Below are positions 1-9,952 of a DNA stretch of 64,000 bases, piece after piece. The stretch spans positions 23,472,020 through 23,536,019 of the forward strand of contig CM020620.1 in assembly GCA_009829735.1 (NCBI GenBank), in the 5' to 3' direction. A model generated the notes under the pieces. The model saw nothing but the letters and a program-made list of their open reading frames with translations. It was not told where the DNA came from and did no database searches. Source of the DNA: Pyropia yezoensis. Taxonomy: Eukaryota; Rhodophyta; Bangiophyceae; Bangiales; Bangiaceae. The position numbers were made by a program, and so were the translations under genes. Each line of letters begins with the position of its first letter. The stretch's first letter is position 1.

Positions 1-1848
1 AAAGCCCGAGCCCGGGACGCCCGGGTGTCTGCTCGACATATGCTCGTCCCGCCGCGTTCGGACAGCCCGGCGTCGAGTCGGGGCGTTTCTCGGGAGCGCA
101 TCCGAGACGTTCTGTGCAACCGAACCGTCAGTGCTGGATAGTGGCGTCACTGCCGCGTTCTTTCATCACAGATGCTCCTGAGGACAGCATACGTCATGTT
201 CTCTGCTCTGGTGTACTCTCAACGGCGTTCCGTTATCGATTCGTTGTCTCATTGAGAGGGTTTCCTGGGCGTTTCCTGGCCTGCAATGTGTATTTCCTGG
301 GCCAAATAACCAGCGTAAAAACCGGGTTATTGTCCGCAGGAAACGGTCCGCGGCCGACGCCGCCGACGCGGTGCCGACCGCGATCGCCAGCTCAGGCTGA
401 AAAGTTGCACACCAGCTGGCACCGCGTGGCGGCGTGGCGGTGCCGCGCCGCGGTGGCGGCGTGGCGGCGTGGCGGCGTGGCGGCGTGGCGGCGTGGCGGC
501 GTGGCGGCGTGGCGGCGTGGCGGCGTGGCGGCGTGGCGGCGTGGCGGCAGCGGTGGCTGCGGAGGCGGCAACGGAGTCGGCTGGCCTCCGCCCCCACCCA
601 TCAGCAGCAACACCACCCCCACCTCCACCACCACCACCACCAACCCCACCACCGACCACAGCCGACGGCGCGCCGCCGCCGCCGCCGCCGCCGCCACGGC
701 GTCGGCCGCCCCCCCCACACGTTCGCGTCGGCCGCTCCCCCCACACGTTCGCGTCGGCCGCCCCCCCCACACGTTGCGGACGGCGGTGGCAGCGGTAGCG
801 TCGGCGGGGCGTGTCGCCACGGCACCGCGGCCCGCGCCGGCCTCCCCCGGCTGCGTGGCCGCGGCGGGCGGCCGCCCCCCCCCCCACTAGTGGTGGTGGC
901 GGCGGCGGCGGCGGCGGGCGTGGGGAAGGCCCGGGAGAAGGCGGGGGCGGGGGGCGCCCGTCGACGCGGCCCAGTGGATTGGGCCACCCGCACGGAATCT
1001 CTCCACGCCTCGCTCCGCGCAGTGTTCCTCAGGAACGAATTCCGGCAAGTGCCGCAAACCTGTGGGAAGTCTGGTCGCTACAGGTGAAGCGTCAAGAAGG
1101 CGTGACAGCCCCTATGCCAGAGGCAAACAATACTATATGTATGTGTACTTCTGAGATAAGGCCTGTCCAAAGGCCGGCCGACTGCCCGCGGCGGTCTGTC
1201 GGGTCACTCATAAAGCACACAGGATCCGCCACCCCTCTCTCGTGCGCACTCGTGGGAGTCCCCCTCCCAGCAGCCCCGCACAGGGCAGTGCACGGTGGCT
1301 TGTTCTCGGTAGCGCATTGATAGAGGCGCACAATTTCTCATGTATTTAGTTCACAGTCAAAAAAGATACAAAAAATGACACATCGGTGATTCATTAAATA
1401 ACGTCTTTAATTAAAGCATGCTGTAATCAAAGGCGACTCAAAAAATGCATGCATTTTGCCAACCATGATACGGGCCAGCCTGCGGGCGTGCCAACTGCGA
1501 GCTGGACCAGTACATACATACATGGATAGGCACGCCTTATGTCTTTTAGTTGAGGGCGGTCTTGTGAGTCTGAGCTGAAGCCATTCATTGGTTGACAACC
1601 CCGGCAGACGCCCAGAAATGGAGTGTAAAGAGGGCCAAGAGAGACACAATCGAGCACCTGTGGCGAGACAGGAAGGAGGTGGACATGCTACCAATGGACC
1701 ATTAAAAGCGTTATGAGCTGATCTTTTACATGCTCATTTTTTTTTTGTCTTCGCCGTTTGTGCTTCACGCTGCTTCAGGGGTAGCAAGCCACATGTCCGC
1801 TTGTGGGCCGTCTTAACTAAAGACAAAGGTCTATTCCATATTGCTAGT
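1..1848. other. No gene supported; low-complexity then AT-rich spacer
   Basis: All frames in 1-1100 are dominated by simple GC-rich repeats, and the open frames there (Ala/Arg/Pro/Gly-rich on both strands) follow from composition. From about 1320 to 1760 the sequence turns AT-rich, with short A and T runs and no open frame that resembles a protein family. I see no RNA gene. The stretch ends where the R1 LTR begins. Confidence 0.6.
453..548 (+). repeat. 8-bp tandem satellite, (GTGGCGGC)12
   Basis: Twelve uninterrupted copies of GTGGCGGC fill 96 bp. Because 8 is not a multiple of 3, all three forward frames read the same eight-residue cycle (WRRGGVAA permutations), which creates long spurious open frames on both strands. 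Related imperfect units precede it from 424. Confidence 0.95.
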
Positions 1849-2491
1849 TGTGGGGGTTTACCGCACCCCTCGGACTAGGGGCATCCCCCTTCAGGGGGAG
1901 GCGGATCGTGGCGACCTCTGCCCCTGACCAATCGGGGGCAGGAGGGGGTCGCTCCTCCCTCCGGAGGGGCACGCCACGTCATCCTCGCTGGATCCCCCCA
2001 TGAATGGGGGGGGAAGATAAGATAATATCGGGTAGAGCGATTACGCCCGCCCGATTGGAATTGGCCTTCTGGCCAGTGAAGGGAAGCTACCTAGGGCGGG
2101 CTACTTCCGCCCCAAACCGGCCGAGATTTAGTGAGATCCCACCACTGAGCGTGTTTTCCGTGGAGAGATGGGTTGGAGGGTTCTACGTGTTTTGATTGGG
2201 TGTTTAGTGTAGGGAGTGTTGGCCCGCACTCCGGGGTCCCACAGCGGGCCCTGGACCGGCAGGCCAAAGAGGGATGTCTGCGCGTGGAGCTGTGCCCGTT
2301 GCTTCCCCCTCACAAAAAAATCAACCTTGCGTTACCCTCGTGTTCCCCGTCCCGGACGCTTCCACCTTCGCGTGGAGCTCTACGTTCCGGCGGTTCTGAC
2401 TCTAGGGTTTATACCCCGGGTTCCCCACCTTTCTCCTTCAGGAGGATAAGGTACCCCGTTGGTGTGGGCAGACGCCCAGATAACCACCACA
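1849..2491 (+). repeat. R1 5' LTR
   Basis: About 643 bp, bounded by TGTGG at the left and CCACA at the right, so the ends form the usual short TG...CA inverted repeat. The right end lies 2 nt before the primer binding site. The left boundary is inferred from the terminal repeat only, because there is no second LTR to compare. Confidence 0.7.
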
Positions 2492-2493
2492 TT

Positions 2494-2511
2494 TGGTGGA
2501 GCAGCAGGGGA
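2494..2511 (+). other. R1 primer binding site (PBS)
   Basis: TGGTGGAGCAGCAGGGGA, identical over 18 nt to the PBS of R2, R3 and R4. Its reverse complement ends in CCA and fits the 3' strand of a tRNA T-stem plus a 7-bp acceptor stem (5' acceptor strand GGAGCAG, discriminator A). The tRNA identity is not assigned. Confidence 0.9.
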
Positions 2512-2637
2512 GGGGATTCGCTCCGCCTTCTGGTGGAGTCTCCTCTCCTTTTGTTGGGTGGTTTCTTGGTCGTGTGCTCTGTGGTTGGGTTGTGACCCTT
2601 GGTACCTTTTCTTTCTAGCCTTTACAGGTGGGTCAAG

Positions 2638-3795
2638 ATGCAGTCTGACACTTCTGCTCCTCCTCAAGGGGGAGGTCCTACACCTGTGGAAACGTCAAAC
2701 GTGACAGCAAGCACCGGCGAAGCTCCCGGTGGCGCCTCACGGACCAACCCTGGTGTTGAGTCGGCCGCTCAGCGGGAACGCACGAGTTTGTCCCGTTTGG
2801 ACCTGCCTCCGGGTGGAGTGCCAGGCGCCGGAGAGGCTCCCGGCCTGGCACAAGCCACTCCAGGCGCGACCCCTGATGGGGAGGCAGCCCACGGCTTCGG
2901 CGACCGCTCTACCTTTACCTCCCGTGAGTGGGGGGCCTGGGCCTCACCCGCGGGTGGGGGTACGTTTGCATCGCCCACCCAGGACCGTATAGATACGGAT
3001 AATCTTAGAGGCGCCCCTTTGGGGGGCGTACCCGCTGTGGGGGGGTCGTCCTCCACGGCTATGGGAACTGTTCCTCTGACGGCTTTCCGCCAGATGTTGA
3101 CTGAGGTGGTCTCACCAATTTCGGCTCGACTCGAAAAGGTCGAGGGTTCAATCTCTCGATCTGGTCGGCGGACTCGCCGCCGACCCCATGGTTATTCGCA
3201 GACATCTTCCTCTTCGGAGGCAAGTGATGTTGATCCTGAGAGGCGTGGGGCGAGGCGCTTAAGCGCTTCGACCCACCGCCGGGTGGCCCGTGTGCTATCC
3301 CCCGGACGTAACGGGGAACCGGAGCGGGTTATCCCGCTCAAGATAGTACCCGATGATGATACCTTTAAAGGTATCCTGGATTGCGAGTCTTATGCACTCG
3401 CCAATAAGAGCGTACGCTATGATGAAGAGATGGCTCACGGCTTAGGCCGGAAGCGCAAAGAGATTTCCCTCACGTTTGGGCGTGACGCCCTTTGGGACGG
3501 GACCCCCCCTCTAGGGGTGTTCGAATTTCTAAATCGCTTCCGTAAGGCTAGCGATGACAACGACCTCTCAGAAGGTCGGGCTATGTACCTCCTTCCGGAG
3601 TTTACCAAAGGGGAACTCAAGAAGGAGCTCCTCTCCCTTATCCCCTCTAAGGCGGGGGGACGAGCGGGAGAGGTCACTTCGTATCTGGAGCTGGTTAACT
3701 GGCTCCTCCGCAGTTATGTGGACGAGGAAATTATATCATCCCAAGTGGCAGCGTTTCATAACGTTGCCTAAGAGGAGGATGAAACCCGTGCCCGT
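2638..3795 (+). pseudogene. R1 gag, N-terminal part, truncated
   Basis: The frame opens at an ATG 126 nt after the PBS and runs to a TAA at 3769-3771. The first 230 residues are low-complexity (Gly/Pro/Ser/Thr). From about residue 230 there is a gag core that matches R2 gag: 'DCE.YAL.NKS', 'WDGTPPL.VFEFL.RF.KA.DDN..SEG' and 'GEVTSYLELVNWLLR'. After the TAA the same frame still reads acidic gag-like codons up to about 3795. The CCHC knuckle and the C-terminus are gone. In an intact element this protein would form the particle shell that packages the RNA. Confidence 0.85.
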
Positions 3796-4531
3796 CTCAC
3801 GCTGGACGGTGCGGCGCGCCCTGCGCGCGCAGGGCTTCAAGTCCGCCATCCTCGCGCGCAAGCCCTTCGTGTCAGACAAGAACCAAGCCAAGCGTCGGGC
3901 GTGGGCCCGCACCCACAAGCACTGGGGGGCCGAGTGGGAGGCGGTTCTCTTCACCGACGAGAGCAGTTTTGAAGTGCGCACCGTCAACAAGCGCGCTCGT
4001 GTCTGGCGGCGCGCCGGGGAGCGCTTTACCCCCGCCTGTCTCCAACCTACCTTCAAAAGCGGCCGGCAGTCCGTCATGGTGTGGGGGGGCTTCTCGGCGC
4101 GTGGTCGCACCCCCCTGGTGCTCGTCAAGGGCTCCATGAATTCGACCCAGTATGAGGGGGTCTTGGGCGACTCCATCTTCCATCACATTATGGCCTATTT
4201 TGGGGCGCCTGACGCCGCCCGGCTGCAGGAGGACCTCGCCCCATGCCACGCATCCAAGTACAGCCGCGACGTCAAGGCCCAGCTCGGGTTCAAGTGCCTT
4301 CCCTGGGTAGGCCAGAGCCCAGACCTCAACCCGATTGAGAATGCATGGGACGAGCTCAATCGCCGTCTGGCGGCCCGGGAGGAGCAGCCCGGGAACAAGG
4401 AGGACCTCTATAAGGTCCTGTGTGAGGAGTGGGAGGCCATCCCTGACGCCTTCTTTGCCCGTCTGGTGGATTCGATGAAGCGCCGTGTGCGGTGTGTGAT
4501 TGCCGCCAAGGGGATGGGGACCAAATACTGA
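3790..4531 (+). pseudogene. Tc1-like (IS630/Tc1/mariner) transposase, N-terminally truncated
   Basis: This open frame gives about 245 residues aligning with residues ~110-352 of the intact transposase at 15812-16870. The DDE catalytic core is present: 'FTDESSF' holds the first Asp, 'QEDLAPCH' the second, and 'SPDLNPIENAW' the Glu 34 residues later (DD34E spacing, typical of Tc1). The N-terminal paired helix-turn-helix DNA-binding region is missing and replaced by R1 gag. The frame upstream of 3790 belongs to another reading frame of gag and is not transposase. The protein could not bind TIRs, so the copy is inactive. Confidence 0.9.
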
Positions 4532-4625
4532 GCGAGGGATCCAATGGGGCAACGTTTTTCTTGGTGTACAATAAATCGACCGGAGGTTCGGATCAAATCG
4601 GGCAATGATTTCTGCTTACCGACTG
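3790..4625 (+). mobile_element. Tc1-like transposon, right part only
   Basis: The right terminus reads ...TTACCGACTG followed by TA at 4626-4627, the expected target dinucleotide. Its reverse complement starts CAGTCGGTA, the same nine bases that begin the TIRs of the complete element at 15635-16965; further inward the two TIRs differ, so they are separate families. The left TIR and 5' third are deleted. Confidence 0.75.
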
Positions 4626-4893
4626 TACATTGTCCCTGTTCGAACTCTGGAGAACTGCGCATGGCACAAAGAGGCACAGAGAGAAGAAAGCCAGGACATA
4701 AACAGAGAAGAGCAAAAAAAATCAAGAGAACGTCGACCGTTCGCCGTCCACCACACTAGCCACAGCGCTCCCAGAAAATCATCTACACCAGGCCATTCGC
4801 CTCACACTCCCCTCCCCCGCCGCCCGCACAGCAGGGGCGCGCATCGCGTCATCCCACCGTCCCCACCCTTCGCCAACCCCTCTGCCAGCCACA

Positions 4894-6228
4894 TCAGCGG
4901 CGGATGACCAATAGAGCCCCCCGAGGGAGCAGGCCAGCCCCCGCACAGGTGGTCCCGTCCAAGTCCCCCTCCGTGTACACTCGCCGTGGTGGAGCCAGCT
5001 GCTGCAGTGCAAAGGCGCCAGCCAGCTCGGGCCGCTGCCCCGCCACGTACGTGGCCACGTCCCGCAGCGGCGTTTCCGCACCAAACGTTGACGTCAGCCG
5101 CTCCCCACCAGGCAGCCGCAGCTGCACCACCCCCTCGGTGGGGGCGGGGCCCGGCGCAGGACGGGCCGCAGCAGCGGCAGCTGCGCGCTCCGTAGCAGCT
5201 CGAGATGCCTCCGCCTCGGCAGCCGCGGCGGCGGCGGCGGCGGCGGCGGGGCTTGCCCGCGCCATCCGCTCGGCCTTGTCGGCCGCCAGTAGCGCGCGGA
5301 TGCGAGCCTTGGCGGCCGCAGCGTCCGCCTTCTCCTTCTTGCGCGCCTCCATGTCCCGCTTGCGTTGGAGGGCGTCGAGCTCCTCGCGGGTCTTGCTGAT
5401 GGCCTTGCCCGACGAGATCCGCGACTTCTCCCGCTCAATCGCCTCGGCCTTTTCAATGGCCTCCCGCTTGGCGCGAGCGGCGGCGACGAGCGCACGCCCT
5501 TTGGCGCGCGCCTCCTCCTCTGTGAGGGTCGGCTTGGCAGGCGCCCCGTCCTCGGCCGACGTCACAACCTGCAATGGCTCGTCAATATCCGCATCATCGG
5601 AGTGCGCAAACACCCACTCCATCCCTGCATCCACGCTCTTGTTGCCAGTGAGAATGAGCGCCTTCTCCGCACGCACGCGCGGAAAGCCCATCTCCAACAG
5701 GGCCGCCAGGAAGGACTCATTCACAGGCAAGCGGCGATCATTCTTTGGCCCCGCCGCCGCCGCGCCCTCCGAGGCGGCGGCTCCCTCGCTACCAGCCGCG
5801 GCTGGCGCTGCAGCTGGCGCTGCAGCCGGCGTTGAAGCCGCGGCGGCCGCGCCAGATCCGCTCCCGGGAAGGGACGCCGCCACGTTGGGCGCGCCCCAGT
5901 CGATGCGCGGCGCCCCCCCGGACGACGAGCCCAGCCGGTTGCCGGATCCCGAAAATGACACCGCCGCAGCCGACGGCGCGTGCTGCGCAATCGCCGCGTT
6001 GAGCTGCGCCGGGTCTGCCCCAGAGAACTGGTGCACCAGCGACCCAGAGCGGTAAAAGTGGAAGGTGGGCATAGACGACACGCTGCACTCACGGGCCACG
6101 TCGGCCGCGTCATCCACATCCACCTTGACAAACACAGCCACCGCAGAGTGTTCAGAGGCAAGGCGCTCAAAGAGGGGAGCGATGGCCCGGCACGGACCGC
6201 ACCATGTCGCTGTAAAGTCGACTACGAC
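4894..6228 (-). CDS. Thioredoxin-UBA-UBX domain protein (5' exon unresolved)
   Basis: Reading on the minus strand, the exon begins at 6228 with a thioredoxin fold: 'VVVDFTATWCGPC' (WCGPC at 6204-6190, both active cysteines present) and the conserved cis-Pro loop 'SSMPTF'. After an Ala/Gly-rich linker comes a UBA-like domain ('LLEMGFPRVRAEKAL', about 5700-5600), then a charged Glu/Arg/Lys-rich coiled coil, an Ala-rich stretch and a C-terminal UBX domain ('VQLRLPGGERL...TF'). UBA-coiled coil-UBX is the SAKS1/UBXN1 plan, used by p97/Cdc48 adaptors that bring ubiquitinated clients to the AAA ATPase; the redox-active thioredoxin in front is extra. The frame runs back in phase to an acceptor AG at 6229-6230. 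A 94-nt intron and a short upstream exon fit, but I cannot find the initiator ATG: in the upstream frame a stop occurs at 6388. Stop at 4894-4896. Confidence 0.85.
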   Translation of the reverse strand, partial: VVVDFTATWCGPCRAIAPLFERLASEHSAVAVFVKVDVDDAADVARECSVSSMPTFHFYRSGSLVHQFSGADPAQLNAAIAQHAPSAAAVSFSGSGNRLGSSSGGAPRIDWGAPNVAASLPGSGSGAAAAASTPAAAPAAAPAAAGSEGAAASEGAAAAGPKNDRRLPVNESFLAALLEMGFPRVRAEKALILTGNKSVDAGMEWVFAHSDDADIDEPLQVVTSAEDGAPAKPTLTEEEARAKGRALVAAARAKREAIEKAEAIEREKSRISSGKAISKTREELDALQRKRDMEARKKEKADAAAAKARIRALLAADKAERMARASPAAAAAAAAAAEAEASRAATERAAAAAAARPAPGPAPTEGVVQLRLPGGERLTSTFGAETPLRDVATYVAGQRPELAGAFALQQLAPPRRVYTEGDLDGTTCAGAGLLPRGALLVIRR

Positions 6229-6322
6229 CTGCCCCCATCAGATAAAAAAGAAAAAGAACAGAGAAAGAGCAAGGAGGTCGCCAGAGAGAGAAGCAGGGCA
6301 AACACAGCTAGGGCCAACTCAC
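6229..6322 (-). other. Probable intron of the thioredoxin-UBX gene
   Basis: On the minus strand the donor GTGAGT starts at 6322. A pyrimidine-rich tract with CTTTTTCTTTTTT lies just before the acceptor GGGGGCAG, ending at 6229. Joining the two sides reads through in phase into the thioredoxin beta strand ('LL' + 'VVVDF'). Confidence 0.65.
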
Positions 6323-7144
6323 AAGAAGGTGGTTAGATCCCAGCGTGACACAGACAGCAACATTCACATGACCAGCCCTGGTCGCTCACGCGCTCCCTTG
6401 CGCCACTCGGCCACCGCTGCGCGCGCTGCAGGCGCGCGTGGCAGTCGTCCCCTTCGCTCTTGCCCCTACCTGCCCACCATCTCCAACACGACCATCACCC
6501 CCTCCCCTTTTCAGGGCAATAGCCACACGCCCACGACCACAGACAGCAGTCCACCAACACAACGTACCAGCTTATTCCCCGAGGAGGAGAGGAGCGACCG
6601 AAAGTCTGCCACGTTGTGGATATAGTCCACCCCCATGGCGAGAGGAACAGTAGCGCGGGCAGCAACGAGACAAGAAGTCCCCCACGTGCCAAGGCTGCTG
6701 CAGCAGTGACAACCGGACTTGATAGCAGCCTAACGCCCAGGCTCTGACGACCACAAACAAGGCAGGGCAGCTTGAGCACACGCTCACTCTGGGAGATAAC
6801 TGGGGGTGCGTCAGCCAGGAGAGCGCGTCCAGAGGCCCCGGCCGGCAGCTGCGGGGGCGGACACGACCTGAGCCAGACGGGACGTCCCTTCAGCGTCTGC
6901 GTTGCTGGCTGGAGCTGGGGTCGACAGCGGTTGCAGCAAGGCTCCCACCATCCACTGTACCGAGTGCTGGAAACGTGTCATTCTCAATGCCACTCCATTT
7001 CCAGCGAAGCTCAAAGTAGTGCCACTCAATTCCTGGCCACTTGTCACTGCTGTGATACGGAGGGCACACTTCGTGACCTGGCCAGCAGTCACGTCAGTTG
7101 TGCCTTACCAAACATCCACATGACCAGTGTCCTGCCGCCTACCA
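6323..7144. other. Divergent intergenic region plus unresolved 5' exon(s)
   Basis: The two host genes are head to head, so this ~800 bp must hold both promoters and the missing 5' exon of the UBX gene. I see no TATA box, known element or further convincing open frame; the ORFs here are short and lack family features. Confidence 0.45.
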
Positions 7145-9952
7145 ATGGCCGCCTTCGCGACCCAGGTGAGGCTGTCTTGCCACGGTAGCCGCGGCTCGTC
7201 TGCTTGCTGTGGCCGCCCTCTTGTTTCCGCTCCGATTTCTGTCTCCGTCTCGCGGGCCCTTGCGGCCGCCCATCGGGCCGGCCACAGTGGGAGGTCGGCG
7301 CCGCCAACGGCAACCATGGCGCCCCCCCCCCCTCACTCGGCAGTTGGTGTTGCCTTGACCGGCGACGGAGTCGGCGCTCATCCCCCCTCCCCTACCATTG
7401 ATGTCGGATGCCTTCTTGGTGCGGCCACCGACGCGGTCGCGCGCGCTTGTAAAGTGATTCGTTCGGTGCATGCAGGGCGGGGCGCGGCGACCGGTGACAC
7501 CGCCGGCCTGGGCGTTCGGTACAAGGAAGAAGGGGACCCTCGGTCGGCGCTGACTGTCGCGGATATTGCTGCTCAGCGGGCGATGCTTGGACCCCTCCGG
7601 GCGGCCTTCCCCAGCTTATCTATTGTGGCTGAGGAGGACGAAGATGGGGACGGAGCTGACGGTGGCGGAGCGCCTGGCAGACTCGCGGCGGCGGTGGCGA
7701 CGGCTGCGGCGGTAGCGGGCGACGAAGCGCTGCTTGCTGAGGCGCCTGCGGGGCTTGTCACCCCCCCTGAATTGGCAGCTGTGCCACTTGCCAAGGTGTG
7801 CCTTTTCATCGATCCCGTAGATGGGACGGGGGAGTTTGTGGCCGGCCGACTGTCGTCTGTCCAGTGCTTGCTGGGCATCTCTGTGGACGGCCGCGCCGTC
7901 GCCGGGGCTATTGGTTTGCCTTTTCACGAAGGTGCACCAGTCATTGCCGCGTTAGTCGGGTCGGGGGTGGTGGGTCTGCCTGCCTCAGTGTCGCACCCAT
8001 CGGAAGGCGAAGGGCTGGTGCTGACGGGCTCGGCGGCACCTACGGACGCCGTTCTTCGGGCGGTCACCTCATTGGTGAACGCAGATACGGTGGTGCCCCT
8101 CGGTGGCGCGGGCGCCAAGCTTCTCACCGTTGCCAGCGGCGCCGCCCACGTGGGTGTGTTGAATCTCGCGTCCAGTGTTTGGGATACGGCTGCGTATGAT
8201 GCACTCCTTCGCTGCGTCGGTGGTACCCTCACCGACCTGTTTGGCTGCCAGCTGGTGCATCGCCGCGGGGGGCGTGTGGGACATCGGTACGGGCTGCTGG
8301 CGACGGGGCCGGCGTATGCCGCTGTTTCGGGAAGGGAGGGGGGACACGCTGCGCTCGCAAGGGCCATCCGCGCAGCAGGCGTTGCGGACTCGCTGTTGCA
8401 CCACGCGGGGGTTGCGGTGGTGCCGCCGCCGTCGACTGCGGGCGTTAGTGGCGATTGCGGCGGGCACGCCGCCGACGTGGCCCGTGACTTGGATGGCGAG
8501 CCCCTTACCGCGGAATGGCTGTCGACCGTCATTGCAGGCGCCCCTGGGCTGCTTGCCGCGTATGCTGCCCCCGAGTCCACGGCCGTGCGTTACCTGATGA
8601 GCGACGCGGTGCGGCTGGTGCTAATGCCGGCGGAGGGCGTGCACGTGGACCCATTGCCGGCGAGCGTGTTTTACAAGCGGGTCGTCATGGCGGACTTAGC
8701 TCACGTGTGGCTCAAGGCGGCGTCGGCGCCGTTTAAAATCGCGCGGGACATGCGCTCCTACGCTGTGGAAGCGGCATTCCTCTCCTCTACGGCCGCAGAG
8801 GCGCTCGAACGGCGCGGGGGGGTGCGGCTTTCCCGGCCGTACCACGTGGCCACGACCGCGGGTGGGCAGGGGGGTGTGGGGGGTGCACAGGGGGGTGTAA
8901 CGCTGGCTACCCCCGCTGCGGCGGCCTCTGCCGCTGCTGCCGCTGCAATGGCGAGCTCTGGAGCGCCCCTTTCGCTGGCTGACTGCCGGTGGGGGCTGCT
9001 TCTGGCAGACTACTCGCCGGCTGACGGGTGGGCCCAGGCGGGGCTGCTTGATGGTCCGCAGCTGAAGGGGGTACTGACACTGCTTGCGCAGGTACACGGA
9101 TTTTTCTGGGCGAGCCCCTCGCCAGACGGGCCTGTCGCCAATGGCGGCACTGGCGGCGGAGGCAACAGCCACGGCCTGGACGGCCTGGTGTGGGAGCAGG
9201 GCACTTACTGGGCGCCCGGCCGTCAATCCCCCGTAACGCCCGCTTCGTTGGCCGACGCGTGGTCCGCCACGGCCGCCCGCTTTGACGCTGCCGGGGAGTC
9301 ATTGTGGGCGGCCGTCCCACCAGGCACGCCCTTGAAGCCTGAAGCTTACGGGGAGGCGCTCGGGGGAGTTGCGGCAGAGGTGGCTGCCGCCGTCCACGGT
9401 GGGCAGGGGGCGCGCTGTCTCCTTCATGGGGACGCCAAGGCGGCCAACTTTTTCTTCCGGGACCCTCCCTCCTCGGCCGCCAGCAGTGGCGATGCCGACG
9501 CAGCCGGCAGCCCCGAGGTTGGCGTCATTGACTGGCAGTGGACAGGCTGGGGCAACCCCGCCACGGATGTGGCCTATTGCCTCGCCACGTCGGCTGCCGC
9601 GTCGTGTCTGTCGGCCGACGGCGTGGCCGAGGAGGCGTGGCTCCGCCACTACCATTCCGTGCTGGTGGCGGCGCTTGTGGCCGCCGGCGCGGCCCCCGAC
9701 GCGGCCGCTGCTGCGCGCATGGCGCCGTTGGACGAGCTGCTGACCGCCTATGAGGCGGCGCTGCTGGACCTGGCGGTCCTCGTGGTGTCCTACCACTGGG
9801 TCCGCATCCGCGCATCGCCAGCAGTGCTGGGCGCACGAGCGGGCATGTGCGGGAGCAACTCGTACAACAAGAGCGTGTGGCACGCGCGCTGGCTCATTGC
9901 TCGCACTGCGGGCCTGTTGTCGACGCGAGGGGCCGCGTCCGCAGGGGGATGA
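7145..9952 (+). CDS. BPNT1/CysQ-like bisphosphate nucleotidase fused to an APH/EcKL-like kinase
   Basis: A single 935-residue frame from ATG 7145 to TGA 9952; an in-frame GTG 18 nt upstream (7127) is not preferred. Residues 1-60 are rich in Arg/Ser/Ala with almost no acids, like an organelle transit peptide. Residues ~75-420 form a lithium-sensitive-type phosphatase: metal ligands in 'VAEEDED' (~161), the signature 'DPVDGTGEF' (~223; CysQ/BPNT group has DPxDGTKEF), 'GGAGAKLL' and 'WDTAAYDALL' (~346) followed by 'GGTLTDLFG'. Such enzymes hydrolyse 3'-phosphoadenosine 5'-phosphate to AMP. From ~520 the protein becomes a choline/aminoglycoside/ecdysteroid-kinase-like domain: N-lobe 'YKRVVM', the catalytic loop 'HGDAKAANFFF' (761) and metal motif 'IDWQW' (795), then 'GNPATDVAY'. 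No intron is needed. The kinase substrate is unknown. The fusion could be real or hide a missed boundary, but there is no stop or frameshift between the halves. Confidence 0.88.
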   Translation: MAAFATQVRLSCHGSRGSSACCGRPLVSAPISVSVSRALAAAHRAGHSGRSAPPTATMAPPPPHSAVGVALTGDGVGAHPPSPTIDVGCLLGAATDAVARACKVIRSVHAGRGAATGDTAGLGVRYKEEGDPRSALTVADIAAQRAMLGPLRAAFPSLSIVAEEDEDGDGADGGGAPGRLAAAVATAAAVAGDEALLAEAPAGLVTPPELAAVPLAKVCLFIDPVDGTGEFVAGRLSSVQCLLGISVDGRAVAGAIGLPFHEGAPVIAALVGSGVVGLPASVSHPSEGEGLVLTGSAAPTDAVLRAVTSLVNADTVVPLGGAGAKLLTVASGAAHVGVLNLASSVWDTAAYDALLRCVGGTLTDLFGCQLVHRRGGRVGHRYGLLATGPAYAAVSGREGGHAALARAIRAAGVADSLLHHAGVAVVPPPSTAGVSGDCGGHAADVARDLDGEPLTAEWLSTVIAGAPGLLAAYAAPESTAVRYLMSDAVRLVLMPAEGVHVDPLPASVFYKRVVMADLAHVWLKAASAPFKIARDMRSYAVEAAFLSSTAAEALERRGGVRLSRPYHVATTAGGQGGVGGAQGGVTLATPAAAASAAAAAAMASSGAPLSLADCRWGLLLADYSPADGWAQAGLLDGPQLKGVLTLLAQVHGFFWASPSPDGPVANGGTGGGGNSHGLDGLVWEQGTYWAPGRQSPVTPASLADAWSATAARFDAAGESLWAAVPPGTPLKPEAYGEALGGVAAEVAAAVHGGQGARCLLHGDAKAANFFFRDPPSSAASSGDADAAGSPEVGVIDWQWTGWGNPATDVAYCLATSAAASCLSADGVAEEAWLRHYHSVLVAALVAAGAAPDAAAAARMAPLDELLTAYEAALLDLAVLVVSYHWVRIRASPAVLGARAGMCGSNSYNKSVWHARWLIARTAGLLSTRGAASAGG

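Larger units (their letters stand above)
1849..3795 (+). mobile_element. R1: 5' fragment of a Ty3/gypsy LTR retrotransposon
   Basis: The fragment has a 5' LTR, a tRNA primer binding site 2 nt after it, a short leader and an N-terminal gag that aligns with the gag of R2 further along the window. Protease, reverse transcriptase, integrase and the 3' LTR are absent. Homology stops near 3795, where it passes directly into the 3' two thirds of a Tc1-like transposase. The element was therefore cut down by deletion, either with or after a transposon insertion. No target duplication can be tested because the right end is lost. Confidence 0.85.
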
